Notes: generated from the sequence alone by a model not told the origin. Counted from the stretch's first letter, positions 53,100 to 62,272 are shown. The stretch is 64,000 nt of DNA from Olivibacter domesticus (GCF_900109575.1 NZ_FOAF01000001.1:248001-312000); one strand, 5' to 3'. A program made the numbers and translations.

Positions 53100-55454
53100 A
53101 TGATACGAAACTACTTCAAAATAGCTTGGCGTAACTTATGGAAGAACAAGCTGTATAGCATGATCAATATGGCAGGCTTAGCGATAGGGATTGGGGCCTG
53201 TTTGCTTATTTTCCTCTTTGTTCGCTATGAGTCGACGTATGATCAACATAATCTGAATGTTGATCGCATAGCGCGACTGACTACCACTGTATATACGCCC
53301 GAATCTGATCTTGCATTTGCTACCAGTCCGTATCCTTTAGCCGACGTGCTGCAGCGTGAATATCCTGAGGTGGCATCTGCTGTACGTATTGAATCTTCTC
53401 CTGCTGCTGTACGGTATAGGAATGAGCTGATTCGGGAAAATGGCTTCTATGAAGTAGACCAATCGGTGTTTTCGGTATTCACCTTTTCTTTTATTGCGGG
53501 GAATGCATCGGATGCCTTGACGGCCCCTAACACCATCGTGTTAACAGAACGTATCGCGAGGAAATATTTCGACACACCCGAGCGAGCTATAGGTAACACA
53601 TTGCGCTGTAACGATAAACCCTACCGCGTGACGGCGGTGGTGGCCGACTTGCCACCTAACGTAGATATTAGGATAGAGGGGATGCTTTCGGCCAAATTTT
53701 CGGAGATAACTACATGGTCTGACATGGATTTTCCTCTATACACCTTTGTGCTTTTTAAGCAGCAAACTGACTTGAAAAACTTTGAATCTAAATTACAGAG
53801 GATTGCCAAGCAATACGCACAACCGGAACTGGATCGAACATGGTCAAAAGATTATCATTTACGTTTTCTGGTAGAGGAGCTTGGTGATGTACATTTCAGC
53901 ACCGGCAAGCTGATGGACACGCCTAAAGGCAGCAAGCAGTTTAATTATATTTTTTCTCTGTTGGCGTTTTTTATTCTCTTTATTGCCTTGCTCAATTATA
54001 TCAATTTATCTACTGCCAAGACAGTAGAGAGAGGAAAGGAAGTAGGGGTTCGTAAAGTGAGTGGAGCACGCCCGCTTCAATTGATCGGACAATTTTTGAC
54101 GGAGTCTTTTTTGCTGATTGGCTTGGCTTGGGCTGGCGCCATTACACTGGTATTGCTATTGATCCCACATTTCAATGCTTTGTTGAATACCGGCATGGTA
54201 TTCTCGTGGCAAGAATATGGACTGTTTTTACTGAGCATGTTTATCTTGACCAGCTTGCTGGCGGCTCTTTATCCGACTCTTGCGGTTATAGGTTACCAAC
54301 CAGTTGAGGTGCTGAAAGGAAATTGGAAAACCAGCTTGAGAGGGATTGCTTTGTGTAAAGGGATTGTTACAATTCAATTTGTGATTGCTACGGCGATGAT
54401 TACCGGTACGCTAGTGGTTTATCGGCAGATGGAATATGTAACCAAGACCGATTTGGGCTTTAATTTAGGCCAAATGCTGAGCATACGGGTGCCTACAGAC
54501 AGCATATATCGAAGTCAAGTGAATGGCTTTTATGAAGCCTTACAGCAGCTACCTGGATTGGAAGGCCTAACGAGGGGTAGTGGTTTACAGGAAGACGATC
54601 TGGCTATGGCTACTACTTTTGCTAGGAGCAAGGGTGAGAAAAGGGAATTCATGTCTAACTATTTCCTGATTGATCCGAACTTTATACCCCTGTTACAGAT
54701 TCACCTTGTTGCTGGTAGAAATTTATCTGACAGTTTACTTAGAGATAAAGAGGAAGCCTTTCTGGTGAATGAAAGTTTTGTACGTAATATGGGCTGGAAG
54801 GATGCGATTGGCCAACCTCTGGAGGGGTGGGGTCATCAAGGCAAAGTAGTGGGGGTAGTGAAGAACTTTTTCTACAGATCGATGCATAATCTGGTGGAAC
54901 CCTTGGTGATGATCTATAATACCTTTCCGGCCACGGCAATTTCAATGAAAATAGCACCCCAGGATTTGTCTAAGGTGGAAAGCCTGTGGAAACGCTTTTT
55001 CCCGGATCGTGTAATTGATTATTCTTTCTTAGATGAGGCCTATGCAGCTAAATACAGAAAGGACAAAGTAACCAACCAATTGTTTAACTATTTTACCTTA
55101 TTGGCCATTTTCGTTTCGTTCCTTGGTCTCTATGCTTTGGTAGCTGCAACCGCTGCTAGACGGGTGAAAGAAATCGGTATTCGGAAAGTGTTGGGGGCAT
55201 CGGTGACAAATATTGTAGCACTTTTGTCAAATGACTTTATTAAACTGGTGGGTTTAGCTATCCTGATTGCTATGCCGATTGCTTGGTGGGTAATGAATAA
55301 ATGGTTGGATGATTTTGCCTATCGAATGGAAATCCAGTGGTGGATATTTGCCCTCGCAGCACTGGTTATCGTGCTGATTGCGTTGCTCACTGTGAGTTGG
55401 CAGGCTATACGCGCAGCCGCCGCTAATCCTGTGAAATCTTTACGCAATGAATAA
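53100..55454 (+). CDS. FtsX/MacB-type ABC transporter permease (orphan)
   Basis: A 784-residue permease with the double MacB/FtsX layout. It opens with FKIAWRNLWKNKLYSMINMA, has a first membrane helix at about 20-42, a periplasmic MacB core domain, three helices with the FtsX loop (KEVGVRKVSGARPLQLIGQF), a second periplasmic domain, and a final FtsX domain with KEIGIRKVLGASVTNIVALL. It lacks an ATPase and a membrane-fusion partner nearby. Such stand-alone permeases are common in Sphingobacteriaceae. A sigma-54-type promoter and palindromic activator site precede it. Confidence 0.92.
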   Translation: MIRNYFKIAWRNLWKNKLYSMINMAGLAIGIGACLLIFLFVRYESTYDQHNLNVDRIARLTTTVYTPESDLAFATSPYPLADVLQREYPEVASAVRIESSPAAVRYRNELIRENGFYEVDQSVFSVFTFSFIAGNASDALTAPNTIVLTERIARKYFDTPERAIGNTLRCNDKPYRVTAVVADLPPNVDIRIEGMLSAKFSEITTWSDMDFPLYTFVLFKQQTDLKNFESKLQRIAKQYAQPELDRTWSKDYHLRFLVEELGDVHFSTGKLMDTPKGSKQFNYIFSLLAFFILFIALLNYINLSTAKTVERGKEVGVRKVSGARPLQLIGQFLTESFLLIGLAWAGAITLVLLLIPHFNALLNTGMVFSWQEYGLFLLSMFILTSLLAALYPTLAVIGYQPVEVLKGNWKTSLRGIALCKGIVTIQFVIATAMITGTLVVYRQMEYVTKTDLGFNLGQMLSIRVPTDSIYRSQVNGFYEALQQLPGLEGLTRGSGLQEDDLAMATTFARSKGEKREFMSNYFLIDPNFIPLLQIHLVAGRNLSDSLLRDKEEAFLVNESFVRNMGWKDAIGQPLEGWGHQGKVVGVVKNFFYRSMHNLVEPLVMIYNTFPATAISMKIAPQDLSKVESLWKRFFPDRVIDYSFLDEAYAAKYRKDKVTNQLFNYFTLLAIFVSFLGLYALVAATAARRVKEIGIRKVLGASVTNIVALLSNDFIKLVGLAILIAMPIAWWVMNKWLDDFAYRMEIQWWIFALAALVIVLIALLTVSWQAIRAAAANPVKSLRNE

Positions 55455-55778
55455 TCAGACACATGGATTGCTTTTTTATAGTATTATACCGTAATTTTTA
55501 GATAAAATTTAAGCACCTCTCTACTATGTTGTTACAACTTAATTTTAATCTCGATTTATTGCAAAGCCATCCCCCAAAAGGTAGTATCGGAGAACAGTAA
55601 GGTACTCCAATGGTATGATAATTGCATAAGTTGTTGCTGACGAATTTTGGACTGCTTAAGAAAATTATTAGAAATTGTGTAATAGCTTGTTACATAATTT
55701 GCAATCTGATCGTTTTAAATAGATACATTAAAATTGTTTAAGAAAAATAGGGAAGTAAAGATTTAAATTGAATGGATT
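55455..55778. other. Noncoding region after the permease gene
   Basis: 324 nt, A/T-rich. I found no terminator-grade stem, RNA gene or clear promoter pair; the only inverted repeat seen is a weak 5-bp one near 55677. Confidence 0.35.
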
Positions 55779-55991
55779 ATGCAAAGTTTTTGGATGAAAG
55801 TAAGAGGTGACTTTTATAACGTTAATATGACCACTAAAAAGGAAACACAGATGTGCATTGTAGATATCATGAACGAGGAGGTTACATTTGAGTTTCGAAA
55901 GGAAGAAGTTTGTCGGTGTCGCGCAAAGCGAGTGGATCAGCAGCTGTTAAAGGAATTTGCGTATAGAATCGAGACTTATTTGCAAAGCTAG
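55779..55991 (+). CDS. Hypothetical small protein
   Basis: A 70-residue open frame with a mixed charged composition (MQSFWMKVRGDFYNVNMTTK, then EEVTFEFRKEEVCRCRAKRV). It has no signal peptide or membrane segment. A central beta-like stretch followed by an amphipathic helix gives a credible protein look, but I recognise no family and it is isolated. The true gene status is uncertain. Confidence 0.45.
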   Translation: MQSFWMKVRGDFYNVNMTTKKETQMCIVDIMNEEVTFEFRKEEVCRCRAKRVDQQLLKEFAYRIETYLQS

Positions 55992-56116
55992 CAAAACGGA
56001 AGATTTGGGGTCTGATTAGAATAAAGTACTGATATAGGACTGTCAATGAATCGCGTAGGGCTTGTAACAATTGCACCATGGTTGTGGTGGATGAAATACA
56101 GGCTTAGTTGTGATTC

Positions 56117-56169
56117 GAAAGACCCAATTAAGATGCTGGCATAAATACCAGGGGCCTTAATTGGATCTT
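56117..56169. terminator. Long hairpin between convergent small genes
   Basis: A 14-bp stem with one mismatch (arms 56117-56131 and 56155-56169); the loop contains a further 4-bp CTGG / CCAG stem. It lies between the end of the 70-aa gene and the end of the NTF2-like gene, with a T-rich right side. Confidence 0.65.
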
Positions 56170-56184
56170 TGAGCATACGATGTT

Positions 56185-56616
56185 TTATTCAAAGGTGCTC
56201 ACAATTTGGCTGATTTGATAACCAACACCATTCTGTGAGATGGTTACATAATCGACGCGGGAAAAGTTTCTGTATTTCATTGTTACCTTGGCAATGGCCA
56301 TACCGTTATTTTCGTCTACTATGCTGTAATCTGTTTCACAATCCTGCTGAAAGTTTTTATTTCCTTTCAAAAATCCTACTAACTCTGACTTATTGAAGAT
56401 AAAAGTCTTTTTTTTGCCGGTGTAACGTTGGTGGAACTGTTCACAGAACAGTTGATCGATACCTGCTACCTGTCCTTTGGATACGGCATTCGTATACTGT
56501 TCCAATGTAAGGTTAATGGCGGCAATTTTAGAGCGTTTAACTTTTTCGATTGTAGTGGCAAATGTGCCGCTTGTTAGCATGAAGGCTACTACGATAGTGG
56601 TGATGAACGTTTTCAT
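56185..56616 (-). CDS. Exported NTF2-like (SnoaL-fold) protein
   Basis: A 143-residue protein with a signal peptide (MKTFITTIVVAFMLTSGTFA) and a small NTF2-like domain: IAAINLTLEQYTNAVSKGQV, then an INQLF-like helix (AGIDQLFCEQFHQRYTG) and terminal strands (GMAIAKVTMKYRNFSRVDYV). Members bind small ligands or act as accessory domains; the function is unknown here. It is divergent from the carboxylesterase, and the space between contains a palindrome like the one in front of the FtsX permease. Confidence 0.82.
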   Translation of the reverse strand: MKTFITTIVVAFMLTSGTFATTIEKVKRSKIAAINLTLEQYTNAVSKGQVAGIDQLFCEQFHQRYTGKKKTFIFNKSELVGFLKGNKNFQQDCETDYSIVDENNGMAIAKVTMKYRNFSRVDYVTISQNGVGYQISQIVSTFE

Positions 56617-56740
56617 AATATTTACTTTTTAATCTGTTGTTTTTTAATTATTGTTCCTATGCCAATAATTAGCATAATTGTTCCATTTTATTTAAGTATT
56701 TGTTTATCAGTGTAATATGTGTTTTTTAGAGATTCGTTTA

Positions 56741-56756
56741 TGTTCGAAAACGTACA
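56741..56756. promoter_or_regulatory. Second copy of the TGTnCG-N4-CGTACA palindrome
   Basis: 16-bp inverted repeat TGTTCG-N4-CGTACA with one arm mismatch against the site at 52976. It lies between the divergent NTF2-like and carboxylesterase genes. A sigma-54-like TGGC...TTG at 56769-56781 follows but its spacing is 1 nt short. Confidence 0.5.
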
Positions 56757-56900
56757 CTCACTGTTCTCTGGCGCACAGTTGAAGGGCCGGATTCACGGTA
56801 GAAAATAAATGGATTTAATGTTAAATCATATCTGCCTAATTTATAAATTCGCAGCTACGGATATTTTTAACTCAAATGAATCGCTTGCTATTTTTTATAT

Positions 56901-58238
56901 ATGACTGATATTGCTTTTAAAACCTCGGAGGGTACAATACTGGGGTGGCGGGACGGAAATGTTATACGTGCCACAGGTATTCCTTATGCGACGGCCGAAC
57001 GTTATCAGAAACCAGAGGAAACAACTGCTTTAAGATGGGGGGAACCTTACGCGGCTACCAAATGGTCGCCAGCTTGTCCGCAATCTTTTTCTCCTATATT
57101 GAGAGAGGTGCTGGGAATGGATATGCTGAATGGTTTACCCTTGAATGAAAATTGTCAGCATCTTTCGATAACGCTTCCTCCGCAGGATCGGTCATCTTCA
57201 CCTAGGCCGGTCATGGTCTGGGTTCATGGTGGGTCGTATCTTACGGGTGCAGGTGATGCGACGGTGTATGATCCGGCATTACTGGTTTGCGAACAACAGG
57301 TTATTGTGGTCAATATCAACTACCGTTTGGGTTTATTTGGTTTTCTTGGGGGGTATAATGATATACCAGCTAACCTTGGATTATTGGACATCATAGCGGC
57401 CTTGCGCTGGATCAAAAAACATATTGAAGCATTTGGTGGCGATCCGGGAAATATTACGCTTTTTGGACAATCTGCTGGGGGTGACGCAATTGCCCATGTA
57501 ATGTCGGCAGAGGGAATAGAGGGGTTATTTCACCGTGTTATTATTCAAAGCGCTCCTTTAGGTATACGAAAAGGAAAGACAGCCATCACTAAATCGATGA
57601 TACGAAAAATGGAGGGTTTGGCGAAAGATGCGACTGTAGAGGAGCTTTTGGCTTTGCAGAACACGATGCTGTTTTCCATGAAACGAGTGGGCTTGAAAGG
57701 GGAAATGCCTTTTGGTGTCCAGTACGGACACCCGCCCTTACCGATGGAAGATAGGGTAGAGGAGGTCTGGCGGCAGCGTGCGGGGCAATGGGATGTACTG
57801 ATCGGGTGGACAGATCGTGAAACCGCTCTTTTCGCGCCTTTTCTCAAACCTTTACAGCATTTAGCCGGTATACCATTGCTTGGCAAGCCTTCTTTGGAAT
57901 GGCTAATTCGTAAAACAACCGACTGGATATACAGAACGCCGGGCAAGGTGTTTGCACAACTGATGTTGAATTCCGGTCGATCTGTTTACGAATACCAGAT
58001 CGACTGGGGGACAAAGGATAATCCTTTCAAAGCGGCTCATGTTATAGATATTCCGCTATTATTCGGTAGCGAACAACTATGGAACGATGCTCTTTTATGC
58101 AAGGGAAAGTCGGCCGAAGAGTTACTAACGGAAGGAAGGAGCTTGCGGGCGATATGGGCTGCGTTTGCTCGAACCGGGGTGTTGGAAGAAGAGCTTTGTA
58201 TTCCGGGGCTCGTGAGGTATCATAGGGTAATGGTTTAA
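56901..58238 (+). CDS. Type B carboxylesterase
   Basis: A 445-residue alpha/beta hydrolase of the carboxylesterase type B family. The oxyanion hole is HGGS (109-112), the nucleophile is Ser191 in FGQSAGG, and LGLLDIIAALRWIKKHIEAF is the family pattern before it. It has no signal peptide, so it should be cytoplasmic, and is slightly short for the family (usually 480-550). Substrates are esters of unknown type. The GNAT gene starts 32 nt later and may be co-transcribed. Confidence 0.92.
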   Translation: MTDIAFKTSEGTILGWRDGNVIRATGIPYATAERYQKPEETTALRWGEPYAATKWSPACPQSFSPILREVLGMDMLNGLPLNENCQHLSITLPPQDRSSSPRPVMVWVHGGSYLTGAGDATVYDPALLVCEQQVIVVNINYRLGLFGFLGGYNDIPANLGLLDIIAALRWIKKHIEAFGGDPGNITLFGQSAGGDAIAHVMSAEGIEGLFHRVIIQSAPLGIRKGKTAITKSMIRKMEGLAKDATVEELLALQNTMLFSMKRVGLKGEMPFGVQYGHPPLPMEDRVEEVWRQRAGQWDVLIGWTDRETALFAPFLKPLQHLAGIPLLGKPSLEWLIRKTTDWIYRTPGKVFAQLMLNSGRSVYEYQIDWGTKDNPFKAAHVIDIPLLFGSEQLWNDALLCKGKSAEELLTEGRSLRAIWAAFARTGVLEEELCIPGLVRYHRVMV

Positions 58239-58270
58239 CTCCCAAAGGAAATATAAAGGCATAAACGCAC

Positions 58271-58774
58271 ATGGAAATGGATCATAAATTAAATGAAATT
58301 TCAATTAGAACGGATATTAGACCTGGAGATTTGGGCTACGTAATGTATCGGCATGGGAAACTGTATGGTGAGGAAAATAATTATGGAGTAGCATTTGAGA
58401 CGTATGTGGGTTCGGGCCTGTATGAATTTTATAAAAATTATAACCCCGAATTAGATAGGGTTTGGATTTGTGAACAGGGTGATAAGATAGTGGGATTTCT
58501 ATTATTGATGCACCGCGAGAATAACAGGGCACAACTTCGTTACTTTTATTTTGAACCGGAATGCAGAGGCCTTGGTTTAGGAAATAAGTTGATGCAACTT
58601 TTTATTGATTTTGCGAAAGCGTGCGAATATAACGCTGTTTATTTATGGACTACCGATGAGTTACCTACGGCTCATCATTTATATAAAAAATTCGGTTTTA
58701 AGTTGACAGAAGAGCGGCCTTCTAATCACTTTGGTAAATCACTGGTGGAGCAACGATATGACCTTATTCTTTAA
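58271..58774 (+). CDS. GNAT-family N-acetyltransferase
   Basis: A 167-residue acetyltransferase with the acetyl-CoA motif RYFYFEPECRGLGLGNKLMQ (the Q/RxxGxG/A type) and the C-terminal LYKKFGFKLTEERP strand. The opening IRTDIRPGDLGYVMYRHGKL is typical of a GNAT group often found fused to MarR regulators; here the MarR part is absent. Target unknown. It follows the carboxylesterase by 32 nt. Confidence 0.92.
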   Translation: MEMDHKLNEISIRTDIRPGDLGYVMYRHGKLYGEENNYGVAFETYVGSGLYEFYKNYNPELDRVWICEQGDKIVGFLLLMHRENNRAQLRYFYFEPECRGLGLGNKLMQLFIDFAKACEYNAVYLWTTDELPTAHHLYKKFGFKLTEERPSNHFGKSLVEQRYDLIL

Positions 58775-58941
58775 TTAAGAATAGGTTTCCAGCAATGAAA
58801 TACGTTTTTACAAAGAAAGCCTACGTTCGAACAGTTTTTCCTGCCTCCACGTAATAGCTTCCTTTGATTACAGAATATGGCACTTTGCCTTCTAACTTTA
58901 GGCAATTATTTAATTAGATGTTTTTATTGTTACTAAAAAAC

Positions 58942-59508
58942 CTAAACCCATAGCGCGCCACGAAAGCCCCTGGCAGCATAGTAGGATTCGGCACCGTTGT
59001 GATACAAGAAGACAGTGTTGTAACGGCGATCACAAAAAAGGGCACCGCCGAGCTTCCGGATGTCGGCAGGCGTTGTTATCCAGCTGGAGGTTTTTTTATC
59101 AAATTCTCCCAATTGTTGCAAAGCCCGATATTGTTCTTCTGTCAAAAGGGCAATGCCCATATCGGCTGCCATCTCTACAGCGCTATTTTCGGGTTTATGC
59201 TCTTTTCTTGCTTCCAATGCTTCATGGTCGTAACAAACACTTCTGCGACCTTTGGGACTTTCTGCTGAGCAATCGAAAAAAATATACTCGCCTGTTTTTT
59301 TGTCATAAGCAACAACGTCTGGTTCACCGCCCGTGTTTTCCATTTCATCGAGCGACCATAGTTTTTCTGTATTCGCTTCTAACTTTGCTTGTATTTTAGT
59401 CCACTCGAGGTCTTTATGACGGTTCATGTTTTTTTCAAAACGGACCTTTAATATGCTGATGAGTTCTAAATTTTGTTCTGGTGATAATTCCTTTTTATTA
59501 TTTTTCAT
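58942..59508 (-). CDS. DUF4256 domain-containing protein
   Basis: A 188-residue cytoplasmic protein matching DUF4256 through its whole length: NLELISILKVRFEKNMNRHK at the start, EPDVVAYDKKTGEYIFFDCS and GRRSVCYDHEALEARKEHKP in the middle, and LFCDRRYNTVFLYHNGAESY near the end. The function of the family is not known. It lies 70 nt downstream of the YdeI-like gene on the same strand and has its own TAAATTTG-type -7 box (minus strand, plus coordinates 59542-59549), so it may be separately transcribed. Confidence 0.88.
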   Translation of the reverse strand: MKNNKKELSPEQNLELISILKVRFEKNMNRHKDLEWTKIQAKLEANTEKLWSLDEMENTGGEPDVVAYDKKTGEYIFFDCSAESPKGRRSVCYDHEALEARKEHKPENSAVEMAADMGIALLTEEQYRALQQLGEFDKKTSSWITTPADIRKLGGALFCDRRYNTVFLYHNGAESYYAARGFRGALWV

Positions 59509-59578
59509 TCGGTATATGGTTTTCTTCTGAAGCCTGTATTACAAATTTAGTAATCCTTTTTGTCACTTGTTTATTTTC

Positions 59579-60181
59579 CTATCGAATATAGGAATCATTT
59601 AATCCTTTTCCATCAAGTATTTGCTGCATATGTTTTTCAACTCTCAATTCCCGGGTTTTAGATTGCTTAGGTTGCGAAAAATGAAAAAGATACGCTCTTT
59701 GCCGCCCTGGTGTCAATGCTTCAAAAGCAGTCTTCAAAGCAGGGATTTCCGTTAATTTTTTTTGAAATTCTTCGGAAACTGCAAATGCTGCCGTCTTTTT
59801 TAAATCCACTTTCAATCCGGCTTTTTCTACTTCAATGGCTTCATAAATATAGGCTTTCAAGATGGGCTCAGTCTCAATTATTTTTCGAACATCCGTGAAC
59901 CGAATCTGGCGCGCCGCTTGTACATGCTCGGTTTGTTGGATGAGCATGCCGCTGGTGTTTTGTAATAATGCGCCTTTGAAAAACAAAAACGCACAGTATT
60001 CTTTAAACACATGTATTAAGATGATGTTTTTTTTCTGAAAGGTGTAACAAGGAGTACCCCATTTCAATTCTTCAGTTAGTCCGCAGTCAAGAACGATCGT
60101 TCTCATTTTCTTGATCTCTTCCTGCCACTTTTCGGTTTTATTAAAATAAAAATCAACTTTAGCATTCATCCTATTATTCAT
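59579..60181 (-). CDS. YdeI/OmdA-family protein with DUF1801-like domain
   Basis: A 200-residue protein. The N-terminal half (about 10-115) is DUF1801-like, with LKWGTPCYTFQKKNIILIHV and CAFLFFKGALL. The C-terminal half carries the OmdA / YdeI region (FQKKLTEIPALKTAFEALTP, then GRQRAYLFHFSQPKQSKTRE). YdeI proteins are linked to cationic peptide tolerance in some bacteria, but the biochemistry is unknown. It is last in the ArsR operon, 27 nt after the methyltransferase. A second ATG at 60169 is an alternative start. Confidence 0.88.
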   Translation of the reverse strand: MNNRMNAKVDFYFNKTEKWQEEIKKMRTIVLDCGLTEELKWGTPCYTFQKKNIILIHVFKEYCAFLFFKGALLQNTSGMLIQQTEHVQAARQIRFTDVRKIIETEPILKAYIYEAIEVEKAGLKVDLKKTAAFAVSEEFQKKLTEIPALKTAFEALTPGRQRAYLFHFSQPKQSKTRELRVEKHMQQILDGKGLNDSYIR

Positions 60182-60208
60182 TTGTATGTTCGTTCGTCAA
60201 TTTATTTT

Positions 60209-61060
60209 CTATGTTGTTGCCAATAGGAATACTTCACCACTTGCTGGTAAAAGATTGTCAGTTCTATTCGTAAAATAATATTGCACCATATCTTTTGTTG
60301 ATATTGTTTTTACTTCTTTAAAGCCAGCGTCACGGGCCAGCGTCAATATTTCATTAGGAGCAAAAAAACTTCCAAACGGAGTTCCTGCTTCACGGGCACC
60401 TTTCTCTGCCATTTCCTGCATGGGTTTATCCTCTTCATCAAGAAGCTCCATTGGTAGGTAAAACGTCATAGCAAGCTTTGAACCTGATGCAAGGGAAGCA
60501 ATCACTGCTAATGTAGAAGTAATGGCTTCTTTCGTAAGATACAAACTAACTCCTGTACAAGCAACGACAGCAGGCTTATTAGTATCAAAGCCGGCTTTTA
60601 ATAACTTTTCCCACCAAGAAGAAATTTCGAAATTCACCGGTACAAAGTGCAAATATTTCGGAATACCAAAATCAAGTTCGATTAATCGTTGCTGTTTCCA
60701 TGTCAATGTATCGGGTTGATCAATTTCATATATATGAAATTTGGAAGCAATATCTGGCTGGCGTTGAGCAAATGTATCAAGTCCTGCGCCGAGAATAACA
60801 TATTGGTCAATTTCTTGTTTGCTTTGTTCTATAACGAAATCTTCAATAAAGCGAGCACGAGCTACAATAGAAGCCCGAAGGCGTTTCGTGAATTTCATAT
60901 CGGGGCGTTGCTGCCAATCGTCAGGTGGTGCTATCAACTTCAAGCCAATTTCATCTTCAACTACATGCGGCATTGCATCTACTTGCAGATGCAATGCTCT
61001 CCATAGGGCTGTTCGTATCGCGGTATTGTCTGGTTCCTTTGTTTCTTTGTTTGGTTCCAT
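60209..61060 (-). CDS. Class I SAM-dependent methyltransferase (leucine carboxyl methyltransferase-like)
   Basis: A 283-residue methyltransferase of the LCM / TcmP-like group. The SAM motif is YVILGAGLDTFAQRQP, followed by YEIDQPDTLTWKQQRLIELD and AVVACTGVSLYLTKEAI, all typical. Bacterial members methylate small molecules in secondary metabolism or have no known substrate. It is fourth in the ArsR operon, 13 nt after the DoxX gene, an unusual companion for a DoxX / SRPBCC set. Confidence 0.92.
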   Translation of the reverse strand: MEPNKETKEPDNTAIRTALWRALHLQVDAMPHVVEDEIGLKLIAPPDDWQQRPDMKFTKRLRASIVARARFIEDFVIEQSKQEIDQYVILGAGLDTFAQRQPDIASKFHIYEIDQPDTLTWKQQRLIELDFGIPKYLHFVPVNFEISSWWEKLLKAGFDTNKPAVVACTGVSLYLTKEAITSTLAVIASLASGSKLAMTFYLPMELLDEEDKPMQEMAEKGAREAGTPFGSFFAPNEILTLARDAGFKEVKTISTKDMVQYYFTNRTDNLLPASGEVFLLATT

Positions 61061-61073
61061 CGTAGAATTCTTG

Positions 61074-61466
61074 TTATGCAGTTGTTAATTTAACTGAAGT
61101 ATTTTTCCTATCAGCAGGCCTGAAATACCATGACAGGGCAGTCAAGATTAGTAATAATATTGGTCCGAAAAAATCTTTGCCACCGTTTCCAACCGCTAGA
61201 TGGGAAAAGACAGCGCCCGACATGGCGAAGAAAAAGCCTGCATAAGCCCACTCTTTTAGCAAAGGGAATTTAGGAATAAGTACTGCTATTACCCCTAAGA
61301 TTTTCCAAATACCCAATATGGTTAGAAAATAGATAGGGTAGCCTAGCTGGTTTATAACGGCTACTTCTTCTTTCATTTTAATTAATTGGACTATTCCTGT
61401 TGAAGACATTCCTAATGCAAGCCAGATAGTAGCAACCCAATAGATAATTTTAGTGCTTTTTGTCAT
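61074..61466 (-). CDS. DoxX-family membrane protein
   Basis: A 130-residue protein with four predicted membrane helices: about 8-26, 45-64, 73-90 and 98-115. The pattern WVATIWLALGMSSTGIVQLI, LGYPIYFLTILGIWKILGVI and EWAYAGFFFAMSGAVFSHLA is the DoxX-like family type that usually accompanies ArsR and SRPBCC genes. Biochemical role unknown. It starts 6 nt after the SRPBCC gene. Confidence 0.9.
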   Translation of the reverse strand: MTKSTKIIYWVATIWLALGMSSTGIVQLIKMKEEVAVINQLGYPIYFLTILGIWKILGVIAVLIPKFPLLKEWAYAGFFFAMSGAVFSHLAVGNGGKDFFGPILLLILTALSWYFRPADRKNTSVKLTTA

Positions 61467-61472
61467 GATAGA

Positions 61473-61940
61473 TTATTTTAATTGACGTACAATTTCTTCC
61501 AGTCGGTTATGTGCCATGTTAATACCCTGAGCAAAGGGTAGCTGTAACTGTTGATCTCTGAGTGCTACTGATTTATATATAATATGTATATTGAGTTTGC
61601 TGGTGCTGTCCGTAAGTCGCTCAAATACTAAAAATTCAAGCTGAACATCAAAAGGTGCATTTTCCATTTCAAATGTCCGTGTTATTCGCTGATTCGGGAC
61701 CACTTCATGGATTGCCCCATTTGCCCGAAATACAACTTTTCCTTGGTCATCTCTTGTCTCAAATTGGTAACTACCATGCTTTTTGTTTTCAAGTTTCAAC
61801 ACGTTTGTTCCCATCCATTGTCCTACAATATCAGGATCCACATATGCTTTAAAAAGTAATTCCAACGGCAAGTCAAATTCTCTTGCAATCACTAATTCTT
61901 GCTTGCCCTTTTCGGCATGGACCTTCGTTTTTCTTTCCAT
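61473..61940 (-). CDS. SRPBCC (AHSA1-type) domain protein
   Basis: A 155-residue START-like protein of the AHSA1 group: VIAREFDLPLELLFKAYVDP and VGQWMGTNVLKLENKKHGSY near the start, QRITRTFEMENAPFDVQLEF in the middle, and a long C-terminal helix (GINMAHNRLEEIVRQL). The fold holds a hydrophobic ligand in a cavity. It is second in the ArsR operon, 5 nt after arsR. The ligand may be the effector sensed by the operon or the substrate of the methyltransferase, but this is speculation. Confidence 0.92.
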   Translation of the reverse strand: MERKTKVHAEKGKQELVIAREFDLPLELLFKAYVDPDIVGQWMGTNVLKLENKKHGSYQFETRDDQGKVVFRANGAIHEVVPNQRITRTFEMENAPFDVQLEFLVFERLTDSTSKLNIHIIYKSVALRDQQLQLPFAQGINMAHNRLEEIVRQLK

Positions 61941-61945
61941 AATTT

Positions 61946-62269
61946 CTATTTATTTGGTTTGTAATTCTTCATGATGGTTTCCAGCTTATTAAACCTATCA
62001 TCCCACATGTTGCGGAATGGTTCTATAAAGTCTGCTACTTCTTTCATTTTTTTTGCATTAAAGTGATAGTAAATTTCTCTGCCGTTTTGCTCTTGATTAA
62101 GCAATTCGCACTCGGTGAGTATTTGCAAATGTTTTGAAACGGTTGGCCTGGCGGTGTCAAAGTTGGAGGCTATTGCACCTGCTGTCATGGATTGCGTAGC
62201 TACCAATAGAAGAATAGCTCTTCTTGTTGGGTCTGCTATGGCTTGAAAAACATCGCGTCTTAAATTCAT
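61946..62269 (-). CDS. ArsR-family winged-helix repressor (no metal site)
   Basis: A 107-residue regulator. The core reads [20 protein letters not shown], then [20 protein letters not shown], the winged-helix recognition unit, and [20 protein letters not shown] as the wing. The metal-binding ELCVC motif of ArsR/SmtB sensors is absent, so the effector is not a metal bound there. It is first in a five-gene operon and is preceded by a strong promoter with two copies of a 16-bp palindrome, so it very likely represses itself. Confidence 0.94.
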   Translation of the reverse strand: MNLRRDVFQAIADPTRRAILLLVATQSMTAGAIASNFDTARPTVSKHLQILTECELLNQEQNGREIYYHFNAKKMKEVADFIEPFRNMWDDRFNKLETIMKNYKPNK

Positions 62270-62272
62270 TGT

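Noticed and set aside
55677-55693. Inverted repeat with 5-bp arms after the permease gene
   Set aside because: Too short in an A/T-rich region to be distinguished from chance.
56769-56781. Sigma-54 promoter candidate before the carboxylesterase (TGGC ... TTG)
   Set aside because: The GG-to-G distance is 11 instead of 12 nt and the -12 C is missing; not called as a feature.
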